From NCBI GenBank assembly GCA_021815405.1, contig JAKAGV010000003.1, positions 248,001 to 312,000 of the forward strand: a DNA stretch of 64,000 bases, in the 5' to 3' direction. A program made the position numbers and the translations under genes. This DNA comes from Bacteroidota bacterium (GTDB lineage Bacteria > Bacteroidota > Ignavibacteria > Ignavibacteriales > Ignavibacteriaceae). Below are positions 41,355-49,403 of the stretch, piece after piece. Within the stretch, counting starts at the first letter, position 1; each line of letters begins with the position of its first letter. The notes beneath the pieces were generated by a model that searched no databases, was not told the DNA's origin, and saw only the letters and a program-made list of their open reading frames with translations.

Positions 41355-42158
41355 ATGACCAATGAATGGGAATTGAAAGATTTTATACTTGAAATAGGAA
41401 GAAGAATTTGGACTAGAGGATTTGTAGCCTCAAACGACGGTAATATTTCGATAAGAATAAATGATAGAGAAGTACTTACAACGCCTCACGGTGTAAGTAA
41501 GGGATTCATGACGAAGGATATGATAATTAAAACCGATATGACCGGCAAAGTCATTTCAGGTAGTTCTAAATATCATCCATCAAGTGAGCTTAAAATGCAT
41601 CTGGAAGTATATAAAGAACGTCCCGATATTAAGTCAGTAGTTCATGCTCATCCTCCTTATGCAACAAGCTTTGCCGTCGCAGGTATTCCGCTTAACAAGT
41701 GTGTCTTACCGGAAGCGATTATAATAATAGGTGCAGTTCCAACCGCAAAGTATGGTTTGCCATCAACAAAGGAAATTCCAGATGCAATTAGAGAACATAT
41801 AAAAAATTCGGATGCAATCTTGCTTGAAAACCATGGAGCACTAACATTAGGCGGAGATTTATTATCTGCATATCATAATATGGAAACATTGGAACTAACG
41901 GCAAGTATTGTATGGAAAGCAATTCAATTAGGTAATTTAAATGTATTGCCTGAATATGAAAGAGACAGGTTAATGGGATTGAGAGAAAAGTTTAAATTAC
42001 AAGGTCGTGTTGCAACATGCGATGCAACTCCAATGCCCAGCAGTGAATCTCCGCGTTTTGATTTCAAGGAATTATCGGGACTCAATAATAATATTACAGA
42101 ACAAGCTATTAAAGAGATTACGGGAAGAGTACTTGCTAAGATTAAATTAAAAGATTAA
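41355..42158 (+). CDS. Class II aldolase for rhamnulose/fuculose 1-phosphate, BMC-targeted
   Basis: 267 residues. Class II aldolase/adducin fold with S-N-D-G-N-I-S-I-R, S-S-E-L-K-M-H-L-E-V-Y (catalytic Glu), zinc ligands V-V-H-A-H-P-P-Y and L-L-E-N-H-G-A-L. Reaction: L-rhamnulose-1-phosphate (and probably L-fuculose-1-phosphate) gives DHAP plus L-lactaldehyde. After the fold ends near residue 215 there is a Ser/Pro-rich linker and the terminal helix I-T-E-Q-A-I-K-E-I-T-G-R-V-L-A-K-I-K-L, an encapsulation-peptide type tag. So lactaldehyde may be made at or inside the shell. It lies 15 bp behind the BMC-T gene. Confidence 0.92.
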   Translation: MTNEWELKDFILEIGRRIWTRGFVASNDGNISIRINDREVLTTPHGVSKGFMTKDMIIKTDMTGKVISGSSKYHPSSELKMHLEVYKERPDIKSVVHAHPPYATSFAVAGIPLNKCVLPEAIIIIGAVPTAKYGLPSTKEIPDAIREHIKNSDAILLENHGALTLGGDLLSAYHNMETLELTASIVWKAIQLGNLNVLPEYERDRLMGLREKFKLQGRVATCDATPMPSSESPRFDFKELSGLNNNITEQAIKEITGRVLAKIKLKD

Positions 42159-42189
42159 AAGATTACCTAACCTTAAGATTTAGAATTTA

Positions 42190-43410
42190 ATGAAAATATT
42201 AATTGCAAATCCTGGAAGCACTTCGTATAAATGTAAATTGTATGATATAGCTGAGCATTCTATTAGCCAGAAACATCTTTCTACCGGACAGGCTGGTATG
42301 AAAGTTATTTTTCAAGCAAATGTAGAACGAATCGGCGACAAAGAGGGAATTTATTCTTATGGTTTTAATGGTGATGAAAAGATAGTTAGTACACTAGAAA
42401 TCCCGAATTATACATTTGCTGTTAATTTGACTTTAAAGTCAATCAAAGAAAAAATTTCAATTGAAGAAATTGATGCGGTTGGCTTCAAGACGGTTCATGC
42501 AAAAGGAGTGACAGGTTGTGTAGAGTTGACAGACGATATATTAAAAGCAATGGAAGATTACCGCTTGCTTGCACCGGTGCATACTGATGTTTATATAACT
42601 GCTATTTCAGTTTTTAAGAAGCTAATGAGTTCAACACGAATGATCGGATTATTTGAGACACACTTTCATAAGAATATTCCACCGGAAGCCTTTACGTTTG
42701 GAATTCCTTATGAGCTTTATGAAAAGCATGGAATCCGTAAATACGGATTTCATGGTGCATCTCATAGATATATCGGATTAAGAGCTAAAGAGTTATTTGA
42801 TGCAAATAAAATTATTTCTTGTCATCTTGGTGGCAGTTCCTCTGTTTGTGCAATTAAAGATGGCTGGTCAATAGATACTTCGATGGGAATGAGCCCGCAG
42901 AGCGGACTGCTGCAAGCAAAAAGAGTCGGCGATTTGGATCCGTTTGCATTGTTGTATTTAATGGAAAAAGAAAATCTTACAAGTAATAAAATAGAAAATA
43001 TTCTTATGTCAAAAAGCGGTATATATGGAATTTCCGGATCAAGCGGCGACTTAAGGGATATTGAAGAAAGAATGTCAAGAGGAGATAAGCGTGCTGAATT
43101 AGCATTCAAAACATTTGCCTATGGCGTTAAAAGATACATCGGCGAATACCTAGTAATTCTTAACAGTGCTGATTATATAATATTTACTGCCGGAGGCGGA
43201 CAAAATTCTCCGATGCTCAGGAAAGAAATTCTTTCTGGCATGGAAAACTTAGGTATAATAATAGATGACACGAAGAATAATTCGGGCTTTAAAGAAGGGG
43301 TAATCTCACATGAAAGATCAAAAATAAAAGTAGCTGTTATACCTACTAATGAAGAATTTATTGTTGCTACTGAAGTAAAAAATTTTTTAATAAATATTCA
43401 ATCATATTAA
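42190..43410 (+). CDS. Acetate/propionate kinase-family enzyme (lactyl-phosphate kinase role)
   Basis: 406 residues, full length for AckA family. Signatures are I-A-N-P-G-S-T-S-Y-K-C-K (N-terminal phosphate motif), F-E-T-H-F-H-K-N-I-P-P-E-A-F and R-K-Y-G-F-H-G-A-S-H-R-Y-I. Later come L-G-G-S-S-S-V and F-T-A-G-G-G-Q-N-S. The second motif is T-S-Y rather than S-S-S, so substrate preference may differ from true acetate kinase. It makes ATP from acyl-phosphate plus ADP; placed after PduL, lactyl-phosphate is the expected substrate. No encapsulation tag is seen, so it probably works in the cytosol. Confidence 0.88.
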   Translation: MKILIANPGSTSYKCKLYDIAEHSISQKHLSTGQAGMKVIFQANVERIGDKEGIYSYGFNGDEKIVSTLEIPNYTFAVNLTLKSIKEKISIEEIDAVGFKTVHAKGVTGCVELTDDILKAMEDYRLLAPVHTDVYITAISVFKKLMSSTRMIGLFETHFHKNIPPEAFTFGIPYELYEKHGIRKYGFHGASHRYIGLRAKELFDANKIISCHLGGSSSVCAIKDGWSIDTSMGMSPQSGLLQAKRVGDLDPFALLYLMEKENLTSNKIENILMSKSGIYGISGSSGDLRDIEERMSRGDKRAELAFKTFAYGVKRYIGEYLVILNSADYIIFTAGGGQNSPMLRKEILSGMENLGIIIDDTKNNSGFKEGVISHERSKIKVAVIPTNEEFIVATEVKNFLINIQSY

Positions 43411-43422
43411 TATAGAAGCTAA

Positions 43423-44979
43423 ATGAGGGCAAAAAAATATATTGGTTTTGATTTAGGCGCCGAAAGCGGGCGTTGTGTCGTAGCGATACTATATGGGAAT
43501 GACCTGTTTGGTGCTAACAAAATAACATTACATGAAGTACACCGGTTTACTACACATAATATCCGATATGAAAATGGATTTTATTGGGATATATTGGCGA
43601 TTTACCAGGAAATAATTCAGGGATTAACCTTTGCACAAAAAGAATTTGGCAGTGATTTTGATGGTATAGGAATAGATACTTGGGCTGTGGATTATGTTTT
43701 AATTGACAAACAAGATAGAATACTTGGATATCCGTATCACTATCGCGATGAGCGTACTGATGGCATGATGGATGAAGCTTTTAAGATCGTTCCCAAAGAA
43801 AAGTTGTATAATGAAACGGGAATTCAATTTGCGCAATTTAATACGTTGTTTCAGTTACTATCAGAGAAAAATAATGGACAAAATCTTTTAGATAAGACCG
43901 ATAAAATTCTGTTGATTCCGGATTTCTTAAATTTTCTTCTATCAGGTAACAAGAAGGCAGAATATTCAATCGCATCAACTACAAGTCTTGCAGAACCTAT
44001 CAACAGAGAATGGTCTTGGGATTTAATAGATGCATTTGGTTTCCCAAGAGAAATTTTTCCGGAAATAGTTGAACCCGGAACGATATTAGGTACCCTAATG
44101 CCATCAATTGCAAAACAAACCGGTTTAAGCGAGAATATTCCGATTATTGCAAGTACCGGTCATGATACGGCATCAGCGGTAATTTCTGTCCCAGCTTTTG
44201 AAAATAATAACTTAAAAATAGATAAAAATAGTATCAGAATAAAAAATCTGGTTGGTGAGGAAAACTGGGCATTTTTAAGTTCGGGGACGTGGTCATTAAT
44301 GGGCATTGAATTAAAACAGCCTATGTTAAGTATAAAAGCAATGGAGTACAATTTTACAAATGAAGGTGGATTCAATAATACAATTCGCTTCCTTAAAAAT
44401 ATAATAGGACTGTGGCCTGTGCAGGAATGCAAAAGGTATTGGGAGAAAAAATCTAAAAAGTATAGTTATCCTCAATTGGTCTCTTTAGCAGAAAAATACG
44501 GTCCATCAAATGCATGGATTGATTTAAATGATCCTCGCTTTCTTAAAGCTGGTGAAATGCCTGAAAAGATTTTAGAATATTTAAAGGAAACTAATCAGAC
44601 CGTTAAAGAGGACGTTGGTTTTATAATAAGGGTTGTACTTGAAAGCCTTGCATATAGTTATAGAGAGACGATTAAAGAAATTGAATCTGTAACAAAAATA
44701 GAAATAAAAAGATTACATGCAGTAGGGGGTGGAATACAAAATGAACTATTAACACAATTAACAGCAAATTCAATTGGCTGTAAAGTACTTGCCGGACCGA
44801 CCGAAGGGGCAATAGTTGGTAATATTGGAGTGCAGGCAATAACTACCGGTGCAGTTCCGGATATTCATGCTTGGAGGATGATTGTGGCTAATTCATTTGA
44901 GTTAAAAATGTATACTCCTAATAACACAAGATATTTTAATGAAAATGAAAAAAACTACAAAAGTATTCTGAAACATTAA
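43423..44979 (+). CDS. rhaB: Rhamnulokinase (FGGY family)
   Basis: 518 residues. FGGY kinase with the N-terminal phosphate loop F-D-L-G-A-E-S-G-R-C, the catalytic-region G-I-D-T-W-A-V-D-Y typical of rhamnulokinases, Y-H-Y-R-D-E-R-T-D, S-T-G-H-D-T-A-S-A and the C-terminal ATP motif A-V-G-G-G-I-Q-N-E-L. Reaction: L-rhamnulose plus ATP gives L-rhamnulose-1-phosphate, which feeds the aldolase. An insert of ~20 residues around N-N-L-K-I-D-K-N-S-I-R-I lies between the T-G-H-D-T and S-S-G-T-W-S segments and makes the protein slightly longer than E. coli RhaB. It lies inside the BMC operon rather than next to rhaA. Confidence 0.93.
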   Translation: MRAKKYIGFDLGAESGRCVVAILYGNDLFGANKITLHEVHRFTTHNIRYENGFYWDILAIYQEIIQGLTFAQKEFGSDFDGIGIDTWAVDYVLIDKQDRILGYPYHYRDERTDGMMDEAFKIVPKEKLYNETGIQFAQFNTLFQLLSEKNNGQNLLDKTDKILLIPDFLNFLLSGNKKAEYSIASTTSLAEPINREWSWDLIDAFGFPREIFPEIVEPGTILGTLMPSIAKQTGLSENIPIIASTGHDTASAVISVPAFENNNLKIDKNSIRIKNLVGEENWAFLSSGTWSLMGIELKQPMLSIKAMEYNFTNEGGFNNTIRFLKNIIGLWPVQECKRYWEKKSKKYSYPQLVSLAEKYGPSNAWIDLNDPRFLKAGEMPEKILEYLKETNQTVKEDVGFIIRVVLESLAYSYRETIKEIESVTKIEIKRLHAVGGGIQNELLTQLTANSIGCKVLAGPTEGAIVGNIGVQAITTGAVPDIHAWRMIVANSFELKMYTPNNTRYFNENEKNYKSILKH

Positions 44980-45001
44980 TTTTATATGAATAGAATTTGA
45001 T

Positions 45002-45547
45002 ATGGACCTTATTGAAAAATTTATTTCAAATGCAGAAGAAGCAGCTGCTACAGTAAAAATAATAAGGGCAAATGCGAACTCATTGAATGATGCTTTAATT
45101 GCAGCTACAGAAAATGAATTAGTGCTTTTTGCAGGACCTGACGATTTAGATCCGGAATTGTTTTCAATATTTATATCGAATAAAAATGTTATTACGAAAC
45201 CTACTAAGGAACAGCTATCAATAATTAGTACCGGCGTTACAGATGCTTTTTGTGCAGTAGCGTCTACCGGTTCAGTTTGTGTTTCGATAACTAAAAATTT
45301 GTCCAGTCCTGTAAGTATGCTAACACAAAAGCATATTGTTGTTATTGACAGCAGAACAATTATTCCAAGACCTCGAGATATTTTTTCTGAAAACTATTTG
45401 GAAGGTAAAGGATTAAAGCGAAGCTTCTCGATAATAACAGGTCCCAGTGCAACTGCTGATATGGGGCCCCTGGTTAGAGGAGTTCACGGTCCAGGTAAAC
45501 TGCATATTATAATTATTGATTCATTTGACGAAATGCATGTTAGATAA
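45002..45547 (+). CDS. lutC: LutC/LldG-type LUD-domain protein of lactate oxidation
   Basis: 181 residues with a single LUD (DUF162) domain: N-S-L-N-D-A-L-I, G-V-T-D-A-F-C-A-V-A-S-T-G-S-V-C and I-I-T-G-P-S-A-T-A-D-M-G-P-L-V-R-G-V-H-G-P, the last being the strongest family signature. LutC is one of three parts of the LutABC (LldEFG) iron-sulfur L-lactate oxidase. The stop is directly followed by the ATG of the LutB-LutA fusion. In this operon it would help oxidise lactate formed from rhamnose to pyruvate. Confidence 0.9.
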   Translation: MDLIEKFISNAEEAAATVKIIRANANSLNDALIAATENELVLFAGPDDLDPELFSIFISNKNVITKPTKEQLSIISTGVTDAFCAVASTGSVCVSITKNLSSPVSMLTQKHIVVIDSRTIIPRPRDIFSENYLEGKGLKRSFSIITGPSATADMGPLVRGVHGPGKLHIIIIDSFDEMHVR

Positions 45548-47764
45548 ATGGAAAACATTAACGATTATATCCTTCATCCAAGGCAGGTAGCCGACAAATC
45601 TTCTAAAGAGACTCTTCAAAAGGCAATAAAATTAGCGCTTGATGTTGAGACAGATGCTTTGCGACTTAATACTCAGACGTTCAACACCAACCGATATAGG
45701 GCTGTTAAAAGATTAGATGACTATGAGGAATTAAAAAACCGTGCTCGTTTAATTAAAGAAAAATCAATTAAGAATTTGATTCCATTGATCTCTAAAGTAA
45801 CCAAAGCAATTGAAGCCCGCGGTGGTAAAGTATTTTATGCAAAAACGAAAGAAGACGCTACTGCTTACATTAAAAAAATTTGTTTATCCCGGGAAGCGAA
45901 GCTTGTTGTAAAATCGAAATCAATTACGTCTGAAGAAATCGGTTTAAATTCAGATTTGGAAAAAGCGGGCATTGAAGTTGCAGAAACAGATCTAGCTGAA
46001 TTCATTTTGCAGGTTTCTAAAGAACAGCCCTCTCACAATGTAGCTCCTGCTATACATAGAAGCAGAGAAAGTATTTCCGAATTATTTAAGAGAAACTTTA
46101 AAACCGAGAAAAAGTTAGATACAGGTGAAGAACTAACCGAGTTTGCGAGAGACATCCTAAGACAAAAATTTCTTAAAGCAGACATAGGAATTAGCGGGGC
46201 TAATTTTGTTGCGGCAAAAGAAGGGTCTATATTATTGGTTGAAAGCGAAGGAAACATTAGGCTAACCACTCAGCTTCCTGCTGTTCATATAGCAATTGCC
46301 GGTATAGAAAAGATAATTCCAAGTAAAAAGGATTTTGGTGTATTCATAGAGCTCCTGGCTGCAAGCGGTACCGGTCAGCCTCTAACATCTTATACTAATA
46401 TAATAGAGCCGCCATTAGATTTGCCGGTTCTTAACTTAAACGGAAGAAATGACGGTAAAAGAGAGTTTCACTTAGTTCTTATTGACAATGGACGAATGCA
46501 AATGCGAGACGATGAAGAGTTAAAAGAAGCTCTTTATTGTATAAGATGCAGTGCTTGTATGAATTCATGTTCAAATTTTCAAACGGTAGGAGGGCATGCA
46601 TTCGGCGGTGAATGTTATACGGGCGGAATTGGCGGTGCCTGGACAGTTGCGACTACCGGCAGTTTAGAAAAAGCAAGGTTTGCAGAATTGTGTACTGGAT
46701 GTTCAAGGTGTATTCCAAACTGTCCGGTCCTTATTGATATACCTAGACTCAACACAACCATAAAAAATCGTTTAATTAAAGCAGACGGGGGAGCTTCATT
46801 ACAAAAATTATTTTTCGGAAATTTTTCAAAGTTAGGTAAATATTCATCTATAGTTCCCACATTAACAAATTTTATAGTCAGCCTTTCGATAAGCAAATTA
46901 CTGATGGAAAAAATAGTTGGGCTTGATAAGCGCCGTCCTATTCCCAGGTTTGCTAATAAGACATTGAAGAGACAATATAAATTATACCGAAAAAGTAATA
47001 GTATACAGATTTCAGATGTATTTAAAAAAGGATTAGTTTTATTCGCAGATGTTTTTACGAATTATAATAATCCACAAGTGGGGATGGCAACAGTTCGAGT
47101 CTTTGATAAATTGGGAATACCAATTAAACTCAGCAAAATTATTGAAGATGGAAGAGCAGCTCAATCACAGGGACTAATTGAATCTGCAAGGCAAAGTGCT
47201 ATCAAACTTGCAGGGTATCTTGAAGAGATTATCGATAGCGGGAAAGAGATAATTGTCGCTGAACCAAGTGTACTTGCATTGTTTAGATATGATTACAAAA
47301 AATTAATTAATAACGATTATCTTTTTTCAAAGCTTGAGAAGCACACTTATGATCCGATTGAATATTTAAATAAGTTACTAAACCATTCTGAGTTAGATTT
47401 GACCGGCAAAATTGAGATTAAAAAGCTTAACTCAGACAAAATTTTTTACCATGCACATTGTCAATTAAAGACAATTGGAGCAGGTAATACAGCGTTAGAA
47501 TTTTTTAATAAGCTAGGATTCATAGTTGAAATATCTAATGTAGAATGCTGCGGTATGGCGGGTAGCTTTGGCTATAAAAAAGGGTACTATGATATAAGCA
47601 AAAACATAGGGAATGAACTGATAAAGCAGATTAAAAAAGTAGCGACAAGAGATAGCAAGAAAGTTATATTAGCAAGCGGTACATCTTGTAGAGAACAGTT
47701 AAGGGATGAATTAGAAGAAACTATTTACCATCCCATAGAATATCTGGAAAAAATATTAAAATAG
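45548..47764 (+). CDS. LutB-LutA fusion, iron-sulfur L-lactate oxidase subunit
   Basis: 738 residues. Residues ~1-310 are a LUD domain (LutB-like: S-G-A-N-F-V-A-A-K-E-G-S). Two 4Fe-4S motifs follow (Cys331-x2-Cys334-x2-Cys337-x3-Cys341; Cys382-x2-Cys385-x2-Cys388-x3-Cys392). The C-terminal ~270 residues are a CCG-domain region like LutA/GlpC, with V-E-C-C-G-M-A-G-S-F-G (Cys667-Cys668) and a final A-S-G-T-S-C-R. LutA and LutB are separate in Bacillus; here they are one chain. The first CCG motif is not evident: Y-K-K-G-L-V-L-F-A-D-V-F stands where LutA has its opening cysteine strand. With LutC it should oxidise L-lactate to pyruvate, delivering electrons to quinone or a carrier. Last gene of the BMC operon. 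Confidence 0.85.
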   Translation: MENINDYILHPRQVADKSSKETLQKAIKLALDVETDALRLNTQTFNTNRYRAVKRLDDYEELKNRARLIKEKSIKNLIPLISKVTKAIEARGGKVFYAKTKEDATAYIKKICLSREAKLVVKSKSITSEEIGLNSDLEKAGIEVAETDLAEFILQVSKEQPSHNVAPAIHRSRESISELFKRNFKTEKKLDTGEELTEFARDILRQKFLKADIGISGANFVAAKEGSILLVESEGNIRLTTQLPAVHIAIAGIEKIIPSKKDFGVFIELLAASGTGQPLTSYTNIIEPPLDLPVLNLNGRNDGKREFHLVLIDNGRMQMRDDEELKEALYCIRCSACMNSCSNFQTVGGHAFGGECYTGGIGGAWTVATTGSLEKARFAELCTGCSRCIPNCPVLIDIPRLNTTIKNRLIKADGGASLQKLFFGNFSKLGKYSSIVPTLTNFIVSLSISKLLMEKIVGLDKRRPIPRFANKTLKRQYKLYRKSNSIQISDVFKKGLVLFADVFTNYNNPQVGMATVRVFDKLGIPIKLSKIIEDGRAAQSQGLIESARQSAIKLAGYLEEIIDSGKEIIVAEPSVLALFRYDYKKLINNDYLFSKLEKHTYDPIEYLNKLLNHSELDLTGKIEIKKLNSDKIFYHAHCQLKTIGAGNTALEFFNKLGFIVEISNVECCGMAGSFGYKKGYYDISKNIGNELIKQIKKVATRDSKKVILASGTSCREQLRDELEETIYHPIEYLEKILK

Positions 47765-47775
47765 ATTTTTTTTTC

Positions 47776-47831
47776 TTGACAATAATTAAAAATATGAGTA
47801 GTTTCCTTAAGGCTTTTCGAAAAGGATTAAG
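47776..47831 (+). promoter_or_regulatory. Promoter and LacI-type operator 3 (before rhaA)
   Basis: TTGACA at 47776-47781, a 17-bp spacer, TAGTTT at 47799-47804, one base, then the 26-bp palindrome at 47806-47831 (CTTAA/TTAAG arms, core TTTCGAAA). The geometry is identical to operator 1. Confidence 0.8.
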
Positions 47832-47903
47832 TGATCTATATTAAAAAGCAAATTGCCCATGTGAGTAACGTGGCGAAGCTGCATCTTAAATAAAAAAATT
47901 TAT

Positions 47904-47936
47904 TAATATACTTAAAGGATTTCGAAAAGGATTGAG
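47904..47936 (+). promoter_or_regulatory. LacI-type operator 4 (second site before rhaA)
   Basis: The -10-like TAATAT at 47904-47909 stands one base before a fourth copy of the palindrome at 47911-47936, with one mismatch in the right arm (TTGAG for TTAAG). It lies 105 bp behind operator 3, a whole number of helical turns, so repressor looping or a second promoter is possible. Confidence 0.72.
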
Positions 47937-48005
47937 CAGTACGCCATATTAAAATTGAAAGATTTAAATGATTAGAATTATTGAAAATAAACCGGAGTAT
48001 AAGCA

Positions 48006-49286
48006 GTGATAAATAGAAAATCAATTGAAGCTGAATATAAATTAGCGAAGGACCAATATGCCGGCTTTGGCGTCGATACGGATGAGGCGTTAAGCAGGCT
48101 TGATAAAATAAATATAAGTTTACATTGCTGGCAGGCAGATGATGTAGGCGGCTTCGAAATCCCTGATGCTATACTTAATGGCGGCGGGATACAGGTTACG
48201 GGAAATCATCACGGAAAGGCTAATACCATAAGCCAGCTGCGGAGTGACATAGAAAAGGTGATGAAACTGCTTCCCGGCAGGCAGCGCTTAAATCTTCATG
48301 CTATTTACGGCGATTTTAAGGGTGATAAAATAGAACGTGATCAAATTGAAATAAAACATTTTCAGAGTTGGATAGATTGGGCAAAAAAACTTGGGATAGG
48401 TATGGATTTTAATCCGACATGCTTTTCCCATCCTTTTGCAAATGACGGTTTTACTCTTTCAAGTAAAGATGAAAAAATAAGAAATTTTTGGATTGAGCAT
48501 GTAAAGCGTACTAGAAAAATTGCAGCCGAAATGGGAAGGCAACTTGGTACACCGGCTGTTAACAATATATGGATACCAGACGGTTCTAAAGATACTCCGG
48601 TTGACAGGTATACTCATCGGACCTTATTAAAGGAATCGCTCGATGAAATATTTAGGGAAGAATATCCCAAAAAGTATCTTAAGGATTCATTGGAGAGTAA
48701 GCTCTTTGGAATAGGTTCAGAGTCGATGGTAGTTGGTTCTCACGAATTTTATTTAGGTTATGCAGTCAAAAACAACAAACTAATTTGTTTAGATAACGGA
48801 CATTTTCATCCTACGGAACAAATAGGTGATAAGATTTCCTCCCTGTTGCAATTTATTGATGAATTGTTATTGCACATCAGCAGGGGAGTAAGATGGGACA
48901 GTGATCATGTGGTAATATTTAATGATGAAGTTCAGCTTATAGCCCAAGAGATAGTACGTGCAAATGCTTTAAATCGTGTTAGAATCGGACTTGATTACTT
49001 CGACGCCAGTATAAACCGTATAGGAGCTTATGTTGTTGGTGCCCGGGCTGCACAATTGGCTTTCCTTTATGCTCTTCTTGAGCCGATTGGAATATTAAAA
49101 GATTTTGAAGAAAACGAAAAATATTTTGAGCGCCTTGCATTTCTTGAGTTATTGAAGACAATGCCTTATGGAACTGTTTATAATTATTACTGTTTGATGA
49201 ACAATGTACCTGTTGGAGAGGAATATATAGATGAGATTAAGAAGTACGAAGTTGAAATTTTGAATAAGAGGGGTAAGATAAATTAA
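48006..49286 (+). CDS. rhaA: L-rhamnose isomerase
   Basis: 426 residues from GTG 48006 (G-G-A-G at about 10 nt upstream). Family signatures of RhaA: I-S-L-H-C-W-Q-A-D-D-V-G-G-F-E near the N-terminus, D-F-N-P-T-C-F-S-H-P, I-G-S-E-S-M-V-V-G-S-H-E-F-Y-L-G-Y, D-N-G-H-F-H-P-T-E and W-D-S-D-H-V-V. These supply the metal-binding Glu/His/Asp residues. Reaction: L-rhamnose to L-rhamnulose, Mn2+-dependent, in the cytosol, the first step of the pathway completed by rhaB and the aldolase. It has its own double-operator promoter, separate from the BMC operon. Confidence 0.95.
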   Translation: MINRKSIEAEYKLAKDQYAGFGVDTDEALSRLDKINISLHCWQADDVGGFEIPDAILNGGGIQVTGNHHGKANTISQLRSDIEKVMKLLPGRQRLNLHAIYGDFKGDKIERDQIEIKHFQSWIDWAKKLGIGMDFNPTCFSHPFANDGFTLSSKDEKIRNFWIEHVKRTRKIAAEMGRQLGTPAVNNIWIPDGSKDTPVDRYTHRTLLKESLDEIFREEYPKKYLKDSLESKLFGIGSESMVVGSHEFYLGYAVKNNKLICLDNGHFHPTEQIGDKISSLLQFIDELLLHISRGVRWDSDHVVIFNDEVQLIAQEIVRANALNRVRIGLDYFDASINRIGAYVVGARAAQLAFLYALLEPIGILKDFEENEKYFERLAFLELLKTMPYGTVYNYYCLMNNVPVGEEYIDEIKKYEVEILNKRGKIN

Positions 49287-49403
49287 TTTCATAGCTTTGA
49301 CAGTATGGCAGAAGTTTAAACGAAATATAAATTTAATAGAAAGATAAAAGCAATAGAAGTATAAGACAAGACAATCAGAGGGGGGTATGAAAATAGGCAA
49401 AAA

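Noticed and set aside
34816-47764. Propanediol (Pdu) or ethanolamine (Eut) compartment
   Set aside because: No diol dehydratase, ethanolamine lyase or B12 genes. Aldolase, RhaB and RhaA point to rhamnose/fucose breakdown.
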